Part shown: piece by piece, positions 1-6,700 of the stretch
How positions within the stretch are numbered: the first letter of the stretch is position 1
Layout: the number at the start of each line of letters is the position of its first letter
NCBI GenBank assembly: GCA_031260615.1
Contig: JAISLG010000052.1
Location: 1 to 7,165 of the forward strand
Direction: 5' to 3'
Source of the DNA: Oscillospiraceae bacterium
GTDB taxonomy: Bacteria; Bacillota; Clostridia; Oscillospirales; Ruminococcaceae
DNA: 7,165 nt
The notes under the pieces: generated by a model
The model's database searches: none
Seen by the model: only the letters and a program-made list of their open reading frames with translations
Told to the model about the DNA's origin: nothing
Position numbers and translations under genes: made by a program

Positions 1-119
1 ATATGCGCCACTTCATTAACACGATTTATCTCGTAAAAGGTGGGCTGACGTTGCCGGATTTAGCACTATATGGAGCATACGTCAAAAGTGAGGTTACCCA
101 CTCGATTTAGCGAAGAGCC
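1..119. mobile_element. End of an insertion sequence (ISL3-like?), cut by the window edge
   Basis: Read on the minus strand from 119 leftwards, the sequence begins GGCTCTTCGCTAAATCGAGT. This resembles, from memory, terminal inverted repeats of ISL3-family elements. It lies exactly where the neighbouring AT-rich methyltransferase-like gene stops making sense. On the plus strand a reading frame from 3 ends with TAG at 108-110, inside the proposed repeat; its last residues are YVKSEVTHSI. It could be the tail of a transposase or a chance frame, and I do not recognise it. The opposite end of the element and any target duplication are outside the window, so the family assignment is tentative. Confidence 0.4.
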
Positions 120-504
120 GCATTTGATTTGCAAGCCAATTCAATTCTGCAACTCTGATATAATCTTTTTCTCTGATTAAATCCCAAATAAAACTACTAT
201 TTTGAAGAAATTTATCCAACTTTTCAGTATTATATGCGGCGATTACTTTTTCTTTGTCAACCCCTTTGCTTAACAGATATTCGTATATTTCTGTTAAATA
301 AGCTTCGCTGCAAATCACGATGTAATCAAATTCCAACTCCGTTATTTTTTCGGGGGCAAGAAACGGAATGTTTTCGGAGATATAAAACGGACGGTTATCG
401 GGTGCTTTTTTATCAAGCACCGCAGTCAAATTCATGTTTCCTTTTAATGTATGATAGAAATATTTTATTCCCTTGCCTGCTCCGTAAAGAATAAATTTTA
501 ACAT
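94..504 (-). pseudogene. Truncated sugar/macrolide methyltransferase-like gene (N-terminal nucleotide-binding-like domain only)
   Basis: The product begins MLKFILYGAGKGIKYF, a beta-strand plus glycine-rich loop typical of the Rossmann-like domain found at the N-terminus of many TylF/FkbM-type methyltransferases and sugar-modifying enzymes. A second strand (LTAVLDKK) and a third (FDYIVICS, near residues 62-69) follow. The last part (RVAELNWLANQM) resembles the helix that opens the TylF methyltransferase domain in such proteins, but the SAM-binding domain itself is missing. Full-length relatives have roughly 300 or more residues; this frame has 136 and its last few residues (below about 120) come from the putative insertion sequence. 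I prefer the ATG at 504 over the one at 525: it gives the usual MLKFILYGAG start and avoids overlapping hisH. No strong ribosome binding site is visible for either. Base composition is much more AT-rich than the genes to its right, which suggests transfer. The specific substrate cannot be told. Confidence 0.6.
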
Positions 505-518
505 ACTTACCCACAATA

Positions 519-1115
519 TCAACATAATTTAATAAAATTTTCGAGTATGGCAAGCCCTTTATCGCCGCTTTTTTCGGGGTGAAACTGCGTTCCGAAAACA
601 TTACCGCGTTTTGCGGCGGCGGTAATATTCACCCCCGCGTATTCCGTGTACGCGGCAACGTCCGCGTTATCGCACACAGCCGCGAATGAATGTACAAAAT
701 ACATATATGCTCCGCCGAATTTGCCCGTATTGTCAATCAGCGAGTTCCACCCCATTTGCGGTATAATTGCATCTGAGGGCAACAAATCCGATAACGGGCG
801 CACATCTCCGTGTATCAGCCCCAACCCCACCGTTTCCTCAAACTCGAAACTGCGGTCGAATAACATCTGATACCCAAGGCAAATTCCGAATAGTGGCTTG
901 CCGCTTGCCGCGTATTCTTTCACGGCGGTGTCAAGCCCTTTCCTCGACAATTCACGCATTGCCTTCGGGAATGCGCCGACGCCGGGCAAAAATACCCCGT
1001 CCGCGTGTATTATGTCGGTCGGGTCGGACGTAACTTTTATGTCTGTGTTCAGGGTTTTAAGCGCGTTGCACAGGCTGAAAAGGTTGCCTGCGCCGTAGTC
1101 GATTACTGTTATCAT
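519..1115 (-). CDS. hisH: HisH-type glutamine amidotransferase subunit
   Basis: This is a class I glutamine amidotransferase of 198 residues, the normal HisH length. HisH hydrolyses glutamine and channels ammonia to a HisF partner, making imidazole glycerol phosphate and AICAR in histidine synthesis. The protein opens with MITVIDYGAGN and carries the PGVGAF loop (44-49). The nucleophile is Cys79 in GICLGYQMLF, and the triad is completed by His179 and Glu181 in TQFHPEKSG; the YFVHSF motif is also present, so the enzyme should be active. Its ATG overlaps the accA stop as TGATG, with a good ribosome binding site (GGGAGAAG, 1121-1128), so translation is probably coupled to accA. No hisF or other his gene follows; the next gene is a methyltransferase-like remnant. 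HisH paralogues also work with HisF-like partners and amidotransferases in sugar amidination for surface glycans, and that alternative fits this context. The family is certain; the pathway is not. Confidence 0.93.
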   Translation of the reverse strand: MITVIDYGAGNLFSLCNALKTLNTDIKVTSDPTDIIHADGVFLPGVGAFPKAMRELSRKGLDTAVKEYAASGKPLFGICLGYQMLFDRSFEFEETVGLGLIHGDVRPLSDLLPSDAIIPQMGWNSLIDNTGKFGGAYMYFVHSFAAVCDNADVAAYTEYAGVNITAAAKRGNVFGTQFHPEKSGDKGLAILENFIKLC

Positions 1116-1906
1116 CAGAACTTCTCCCGAAACTTTGCCGTACGTTTTTTGAGCAATTCGTCTGTGTCCGTCACGACTAAACGGGGGATAGCCTCCTCCA
1201 AATACTCGGTAATGTACGCGACTGTCGCCGCTAAATCATTATGCGCTCCGCCCGACGGTTCGGGAATAATACTCTCCGCAACGCCAAAAGATACCATATC
1301 CTCGGCGGTTATTTTGAGTGTATCCGCCGCTAATGCTTCCTTTTTTGGGTCTTTCCAGAGTATCGAGGCGAAACCCCTCGGCGAGATAACCGAATACAAC
1401 GCGTTTTCAAGCATTGCCAACTCATCGCCCATACATAACGCGAGTGCTCCGCCGCTCCCCCCCTCGCCGAGTATTATGGATATTATCGGGGTTTTGAGAG
1501 TCGAAAACTCGAACAGGCAACGGGCAATCGCCTCACCTTGCCCACGTTCCTCCGCCGCAATACCACAAAATGCCCCAGGTGTATCGGCAAGCGCGATTAC
1601 GGGTCTGCCGAACTTCTCCGCTTGCTTTGCGAGCCGCATTGCTTTGCGGTACCCTTCGGGGTGCGGCATACCAAAATTAACGGCTTTGTTCTCGGACAAA
1701 CTCCGCCCTTTTACCTGTGCGATTACCGTAACGGGAGTGTCGCGGAAAAATGCAACACCCCCTTTAATTGCGGGGTCGTCACCGTACAATCTGTCACCGT
1801 GCAGTTCCGTGAAATTTCGGAAGATAAGGGGTATATAATCGTTCACGGTCGGTCGGTTCTTGTGGCGTATAATTTCAAGCCGTGCGGCGGCGGTAATATT
1901 GCTCAT
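1115..1906 (-). CDS. accA: Acetyl-CoA carboxylase carboxyltransferase subunit alpha
   Basis: AccA forms, with AccD, the carboxyltransferase that moves the carboxyl group from biotin on AccB to acetyl-CoA, giving malonyl-CoA for fatty acid synthesis in the cytoplasm. At 263 residues it matches the short AccA of clostridia (the E. coli protein has about 319). Recognisable blocks are NRPTVNDYI (17-25), HGDRLYGDD (36-44), NFGMPHPEGYRKAMRL (77-92), ADTPGAF (107-113), EERGQGEAIA (119-128) and GEGGSGGALAL (147-157). The crotonase-like fold and its glycine-rich oxyanion region are thus intact. The usual ISPEGCASILW block reads ISPRGFASILW here (174-184), replacing the commonly conserved Glu and Cys with Arg177 and Phe179. 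The start is supported by AAAGGA (1915-1920), which overlaps the end of fabZ; the gap to fabZ is 5 bases. Its partner gene accD is not in the window, although the two are commonly adjacent in Firmicutes. Confidence 0.96.
   Translation of the reverse strand: MSNITAAARLEIIRHKNRPTVNDYIPLIFRNFTELHGDRLYGDDPAIKGGVAFFRDTPVTVIAQVKGRSLSENKAVNFGMPHPEGYRKAMRLAKQAEKFGRPVIALADTPGAFCGIAAEERGQGEAIARCLFEFSTLKTPIISIILGEGGSGGALALCMGDELAMLENALYSVISPRGFASILWKDPKKEALAADTLKITAEDMVSFGVAESIIPEPSGGAHNDLAATVAYITEYLEEAIPRLVVTDTDELLKKRTAKFREKF
1121..1128 (-). promoter_or_regulatory. Ribosome binding site of hisH within the accA end
   Basis: On the minus strand GGGAGAAG precedes the hisH ATG (1115) by 5 bases and lies inside the last codons of accA. 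Together with the TGATG overlap it fixes the hisH start and indicates re-initiation by ribosomes finishing accA. Confidence 0.7.
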
Positions 1907-1911
1907 AAGGT

Positions 1912-2349
1912 TTATCCTTTATCAGAATCTGTAATCGCGAAAGTAATCTCGGCGGAACACGCTTTTTCGCCGTTCACGGTAGCAATACCCTTGCCCTTGC
2001 CGATTTTGCCGCCGCGCAATGCGGTAATTTCCGTTTCGAGCCGCACAGTATCCCCGGGTAGGACTTGACGGCGGAATTTAACATTATCCGCTCCTCCGAA
2101 TAACCCGATTTTGCCCTTATTCTCAGGCAAGGACAACAACGCAACCGCTCCCGTCTGCGCAAGCATTTCAAGCAACAATACTCCCGGTGTAACAGGATAA
2201 TCGGGAAAATGCCCCTTAAACCACCAACTGTCCTCGGCAATATGCTTTTCGGCGACTGCGCGGACTCCGTTTTCGATTTCGATTACCTTGTCAATCAGCA
2301 AAAACGGGTCGCGATGTGGGAGTATTTCCTTTATTTGTTCTGTGTTCAT
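1912..2349 (-). CDS. fabZ: 3-hydroxyacyl-[acyl-carrier-protein] dehydratase FabZ
   Basis: FabZ removes water from 3-hydroxyacyl-ACP to give trans-2-enoyl-ACP in each round of type II fatty acid elongation. The 145-residue length is typical. The hot-dog fold is shown by the start ([17 protein letters not shown], residues 6-22) and by the active-site segment with His47 in [11 protein letters not shown] and Glu61 in LLLEMLAQ, the catalytic pair of this family. The usual PVMPG reads PVTPG here, a mild change. The later [15 protein letters not shown] block is also characteristic. The ATG at 2349 is preceded by AAAGGA with a 7-base spacer. FabZ lies 57 bp after accB and 5 bp before accA, so the three are very likely one transcript that supplies malonyl-CoA and uses it for chain extension. 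FabA is an alternative, but the short length and N-terminus favour FabZ. Confidence 0.96.
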   Translation of the reverse strand: MNTEQIKEILPHRDPFLLIDKVIEIENGVRAVAEKHIAEDSWWFKGHFPDYPVTPGVLLLEMLAQTGAVALLSLPENKGKIGLFGGADNVKFRRQVLPGDTVRLETEITALRGGKIGKGKGIATVNGEKACSAEITFAITDSDKG

Positions 2350-2406
2350 AAAAGTATCCTTTATTTAGTTTAATACCGCAACACCACATTACTTGCAGAC
2401 TAAGAA

Positions 2407-2850
2407 TTACTCAATCCGCATAAGCGTTTCCCCGTACTCGACCACGTTGCCGTTCACGGCGGTAATCTCGGTAACAACGCCGTCAAATTCGCTTTGAAGT
2501 TCATTCATAAGTTTCATACTCTCGATGATACAGAGTGTCTGCCCCTTTTTGACAGTATCCCCGACTTTGACGAATGGCGGTTTGTTCTCCGACGGCGCGG
2601 CGTAATACGTCCCGATTAACGGAGCGGTTACGGCATTTCCGCTTTGTGCCTGAAAGCGGCTTATATCAATTACGGGCGGCGGAGCGTGTTTCGGCGCGGC
2701 TTGTATAACAGGAACGGTATCATTACCAAGCCCCGTGTCCAATTCAATTTCAAACCCCGTGGGTAACTTCACGCGGAGTTTGCGTAACCCCTTGTCCTTT
2801 GCGAGGTCGGCGAGTGCGGATACATTTGCGATTTCGTTTTCGGATAACAT
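2407..2850 (-). CDS. accB: Biotin carboxyl carrier protein of acetyl-CoA carboxylase
   Basis: AccB carries the biotin that is carboxylated by AccC and then serves the AccA/AccD carboxyltransferase. The protein has 147 residues, the usual size. An N-terminal region (1-45) is followed by a Pro/Ala-containing linker (about 50-60, with APKHAPPP) and a biotinyl domain (about 75-147). The domain includes APLIGTYYAAPSE and the biotin attachment motif ESMKLMNEL, with Lys113 as the modified residue. The PxFVKVGDTVKKGQ block of this family is clear. The ATG at 2850 has a short GGGG ribosome binding site (2856-2859). It is the first gene of the leftward operon and its predicted promoter lies about 30 bases upstream. 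The biotin carboxylase gene accC, which acts directly on this protein, is not nearby in the window. Confidence 0.96.
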   Translation of the reverse strand: MLSENEIANVSALADLAKDKGLRKLRVKLPTGFEIELDTGLGNDTVPVIQAAPKHAPPPVIDISRFQAQSGNAVTAPLIGTYYAAPSENKPPFVKVGDTVKKGQTLCIIESMKLMNELQSEFDGVVTEITAVNGNVVEYGETLMRIE

Positions 2851-2860
2851 ACATACCCCA

Positions 2861-2877
2861 TAGTAAATTTAATACCA
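2861..2877. promoter_or_regulatory. Imperfect dyad at the accB transcription start, possible operator
   Basis: The half-sites TAGTA (2861-2865) and TACCA (2873-2877) form an imperfect inverted repeat of 17 bp with an AT-rich centre. It overlaps the predicted accB transcription start. Part of it, TTTAATACC, recurs in the accB-fabZ gap at 2369-2377. The half-sites recall the TAGTA/TACTA arms of FapR operators, but the spacing is 7 instead of about 5 and one arm is mismatched. Treat as a weak candidate only. Confidence 0.2.
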
Positions 2878-2880
2878 TTT

Positions 2881-2909
2881 ATTTTAACACCTAAGAAGTT
2901 ATATTTCAA
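2881..2909 (-). promoter_or_regulatory. Sigma-A-type promoter of the accB-fabZ-accA-hisH operon
   Basis: On the minus strand the -35 box TTGAAA (2904-2909, 5 of 6 consensus) is followed by exactly 17 bases and the -10 box TAAAAT (2881-2886, 5 of 6). A TG dinucleotide one base before the -10 makes it an extended -10. Transcription should start near 2874, leaving a leader of about 25 bases before the accB ATG. It stands 4 bp from the -35 box of the opposite promoter, so RNA polymerase binding at the two sites probably interferes. Confidence 0.7.
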
Positions 2910-2913
2910 CCAC

Positions 2914-2942
2914 TCGACAAAAGAACTCTGATATGGTATAGT
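2914..2942 (+). promoter_or_regulatory. Sigma-A-type promoter of the membrane protein/sensor kinase pair
   Basis: The -35 box TCGACA (2914-2919, 5 of 6) is followed by 17 bases and the -10 box TATAGT (2937-2942, 5 of 6). TG at 2934-2935 gives an extended -10. Transcription should begin near 2949, about 31 bases before the ATG at 2980. The whole element fits between the divergent accB promoter and the start of the rightward gene. Confidence 0.7.
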
Positions 2943-2979
2943 ACATAGGATAACTTGTATATGTGCGAGCGGGGTTTTG

Positions 2980-3765
2980 ATGGCAGTGCATAGCGGAAAG
3001 CGTATCGGCATATCGTTCCTGATTGTGGTAATAATCACAGTCGGGCTGTGTTTGCTTAACATACCGCCGAAAAAGGCGGCAATTCGCAATCACGTTTCAA
3101 CACCTTACCTGTCCGAGGAGGAACGTGACAACGCCGCGAGGATATTTTCTGTTCGGCTCGGGCATATTTCATTTGATACGGACGGCACTCCGATGCTCAG
3201 CGAATACGAGGGGGAAACCGACCAATCCTCTCTTATGTTCGTGATAACCGCCGCCGATGTTAAACGCGCATCCGCCGCATATACTACCGTGTATACCGCC
3301 GCCGCGCCGAACGGGGAAAAGTTATGGATTGTCAAACTCCCCCTGACGGATTTCGGTGCGGGGCAATTAACCGACGCTTACCTTAACTATACCGATAACT
3401 GGTTTTCGTATTGCACGGACAATATCTGTTATGACAAAGTAGCCGCCGACTATATGGCGGCGGAGTTGATACGGATACGAGGCGAGGAGATGACGGATTA
3501 TACGATAGACGAGATATGGCTTACGGGGACAAACGGCGAATACCGCTCCTCTCAGATAATGGGCGTGTCGGGCGGCGAGGGTGCGCGTAAAATGTCCGAA
3601 GCGGAGGCAAAGGCACTCGCCTCGAAAATAAACGCCTACATTGACACTTTACCCGACATATCCAACATTACAACCGATACTAACACCACATCAAACTCTG
3701 CGGAAACCGCTGACATTGCAACCGACACCGCTGATGTTACCTCCACCATATCAATAACGGAATAG
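2980..3765 (+). CDS. Membrane-anchored protein with extracytoplasmic domain, function unknown
   Basis: I do not recognise this 261-residue protein. It has a short basic N-terminus (GKR), one hydrophobic segment at about residues 9-28 with no cleavage site or lipobox that I can see, a largely polar domain (29-227), and a Thr/Ser/Asp/Asn-rich low-complexity tail (228-261). Cys145 and Cys150 (CX4C) could form a disulfide outside the cell. The expected topology is a signal anchor with the bulk outside. The ATG at 2980 is preferred over the adjacent TTG at 2977; a GGGG stretch (2971-2974) can serve as ribosome binding site. The frame ends with TAG at 3763-3765, and the sensor kinase continues in the same frame just beyond it. 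The simplest inference is that this protein is the sensory or accessory ectodomain for that kinase, either as a separate subunit or as its interrupted N-terminal part. Confidence 0.8.
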   Translation: MAVHSGKRIGISFLIVVIITVGLCLLNIPPKKAAIRNHVSTPYLSEEERDNAARIFSVRLGHISFDTDGTPMLSEYEGETDQSSLMFVITAADVKRASAAYTTVYTAAAPNGEKLWIVKLPLTDFGAGQLTDAYLNYTDNWFSYCTDNICYDKVAADYMAAELIRIRGEEMTDYTIDEIWLTGTNGEYRSSQIMGVSGGEGARKMSEAEAKALASKINAYIDTLPDISNITTDTNTTSNSAETADIATDTADVTSTISITE

Positions 3766-3774
3766 ATTGTATTG
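3763..3774 (+). other. In-frame TAG junction between membrane protein and sensor kinase
   Basis: The stop TAG (3763-3765) is followed by two sense codons (ATT GTA) and then TTG at 3772, all in the frame shared by the upstream gene and the kinase. No further in-frame stop occurs up to the window edge. The only upstream purine-rich stretch, CGGAA at 3758-3762, is a weak ribosome binding site about 9 bases from the TTG. Among the well-defined genes here this is the only one ending in TAG. Confidence 0.75.
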
Positions 3775-6700
3775 GAAAAATTTATTATCCTAACCTTGAC
3801 TCAAAATTTGTTGACCGTGGACGAACATTTGTCCTTTATCCAAACGCACCCGATATTCGTTTCCGCCGTAATATCCTTGATATTTTTGGCGGCGGTCGTT
3901 GCTGTGTATATTCTTACCAAACGGCGCGACCACAACCGTATGTCAATCGTACAAGCGACACTCCTCGAAACAATCGAACTCTGCGGTGCGCTCGTATTTA
4001 ATTGGGACTGCAAAGACGATGTATTCAGTCTTGTCACATTCGATACCGAGAGTATGGGTATGACGAAGGATATGTTTGAGGGTACGCTGAAACAAGTCGC
4101 GGAACGGGTAGTGAACCCCGACGACCACGCACCCCTTACGCGCATAATATACGGATTCTTGGAACGGGACGGACACGACGAACAAGGGCGTACTCGGTTT
4201 GACACCAAATTCCGTATGCGTAATTTCAAGACGGGCGGTTGGGTATGGTTTCAAGACTACGGTATGGTAATGTCGCGCGACAAGTCGGGGAAGATTACCG
4301 CGTTGTCGGGCGGATTGGTAAATATAGACGCCGCCGAAAAGGAATTGTCGCGGCAATCGGACAAAGTAGAGGAACAGCGTAAAACCGCTGAAGCAATATT
4401 CGTGAACAACCCCGGCGTATGCGCTATGTTTGACGATAACTTTGACATTATAAATTGCAACGACGCGTTCCTTAAATTTTTCCGATACAAGGACAAGGCG
4501 GAGGCGGAGGATAAATTCTTTGACGATATGCCGAATTTCGGTATGCGCGGATTTTCGGAACGGCTCGAAAATGCCTCGGAAAACGGTTATGAATACTACG
4601 AGGAGGAACTCACGGTATTCGGGGAACGGTACGTCTGGGAAGTGTCGCTTATTCGTATTCCATACGGGAGCGAGTTTGCGATTATATGCTATTCAATCGA
4701 CATAACAAAACTGCGTAATCAATACCTTGCTGTGGAGTTGCAACAGCAGATTATGCACGGCGTGTTTAACGCGATTGACCCCGTTGTCGTCCTCGTTGAC
4801 GGGCAAAAACCAATGGCGAACAGCGCGTACTCCGAACTGTTCCCGGGGTGGGAGGAGGCGTATTCGTTCGGGCAACCCGTTGAAACTATATTTGATTTCT
4901 TTAACAAATACACACTCGACCCCGATAAGCAGATTGAACGGGTAACAAAATTGCGGCAAACGAAGGTTACGCAGTCGGGGCTGTGGCATTTCCGAACCGG
5001 TAAGATATACAGCATAGACGGGTATATTTTCAAGACGGGTCTGTCCTCCGACTCGGGTAACGCGGAACTTTGGATACAGCGCGATGTCACGCGGCAACTC
5101 AAATACACCGAGCAGATAGAGGAAAAGAATACTACTTTACTGCACCACGAGCGGTTACTTTCGGGTATGAATAATCTTGCGAACGAGTTATTCTCCACCC
5201 ACGAAAAGAACTGGCGTAACACTGTGCCCGCCGCGCTGAAAGTCGCGATTAACGCGACACGCGCCGACAATATCGAACTCTGGAAGTACAAACTTATTGA
5301 CGGCGAACCGTACGCGGTTAAAATAGCCGCTGAGGGTGCGCCGTATTCCCCCGACATCGAAAACAAACTCCCGTTTAAGGAATACCTCCCCGACTGGGTT
5401 GGCGAGAGCAACCACGGTATACTCGCCTCGGATTACAAATACGTCTGCCATAACATATCCGACTATCCTTACCCGAAACTCGGCGCGTGGCTGTCGGAAA
5501 ATATGGGTATCGAATGTCAGACGATGCTCCCCATTACGATGAACGGCGAATTTTGGGGCTTGTTATTGGTTGCGTTTAAGACACCCGACCATTTTTATAC
5601 CGCGTCCGAACGGAAGATATTAAAACAGGCGGGGTTATCTTGCGCCGCCGCAATCGAAAACTCCGAGCATTTAATCTCCCTTGAAGTCGAACGGCAACGC
5701 CAAAAAATACTGTTCGACTCCGACCCGCATATCCTTATATTCTTTGACAAGGCGTTCAAAATAAGTTATTGCAATCCGACATTTTTACGATTGCTTGGCT
5801 ACGCGGATTTCGACGATGCCGCAACGCGGTTCCCCGCCGATATTGAACAAATGCTGTCTGTTGCCCGTGACGAGGGGCTTTCATCAATGTCAATGACGGA
5901 CAAACTCGCCGAAACAATCGAAAACGGGCTTGCGTTTTCAAAGTTGCAAATAAATAAGAACGGGCAAAAGTATTATTTCGACATATCCTATATCCGCATA
6001 TCTGACCAAGACGGCACAGGGTACAATGTCGTACTCTACGCAACGGACGTTACGCCGCTCCGAAACGCGCTTGAACAAGCGGAGGCGGCTACACAGTCGA
6101 AAAGCACATTCTTGTCGCGTATGTCACACGAGATACGCACGCCGCTCAACGCGGTACTCGGTATGGCGCAAATCGGCACGCGGAGTTCCGATATTGAGCG
6201 GAAAGATTACGCGTTCAAGCAGATAAACGAGGCGTCGGCGCATTTGCTCGGAATAATCAATGATATACTCGATATATCAAAAATTGAGTCGGGTAAACTC
6301 GAACTTGCCGAAACGGAATTTGACCTCGAAAGCGTATTCAAAAAGGCGGTTAATATTATAATGTTCCGCGCCGCCGAAAAGAGTCAAAAATTCACATCCG
6401 TAATCGACAAGGAGTTATCGCGCCTTGTAATCGGCGACGACCAACGGTTTGTACAGGTGTTAATCAATCTGTTGTCGAACGCCGTTAAATTCACGGACGA
6501 CGGCGGAGAGGTGTCGATAAGCGCGAAGTATTACCCGACCGTGGACGGGTATGTAAGGGTACAAACTACCGTAACCGACACAGGGATAGGCATTACGCCC
6601 GAACAGCAGTCAAAACTGTTCACGAGTTTCGTACAGGCGGACAGCGGAATTACACGCAAATTCGGGGGTACGGGGCTTGGGCTTGCAATATCGAAGTATA

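Noticed and set aside
1005..1838. Long plus-strand open frame (about 277 codons) opposite accA and the hisH start
   Set aside because: It lies antisense to accA, which has strong family motifs, and its translation is Ser/Pro-rich with no recognisable domain. Codon bias of accA explains the open frame.
2861..2877. FapR operator
   Set aside because: Half-sites resemble FapR arms, but spacing and one arm do not fit; kept only as a low-confidence dyad.
2961..2993. Ten-codon leader frame (ATG 2961 to TAG 2993) overlapping the start of the membrane protein gene
   Set aside because: Its possible ribosome binding site (2947-2950) sits at the predicted transcript start, and the peptide shows no run of regulatory codons. 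Likely chance.
2980..3063. Lipoprotein signal peptide in the membrane protein
   Set aside because: The only Cys in the hydrophobic segment follows VGL, which does not meet the lipobox requirement for a small residue before Cys.
3801..5451. Several minus-strand open frames of 130-230 codons beneath the kinase
   Set aside because: They oppose conserved PAS and GAF coding sequence and their translations are Ser/Arg/Phe-rich without motifs; shadows of the real gene.
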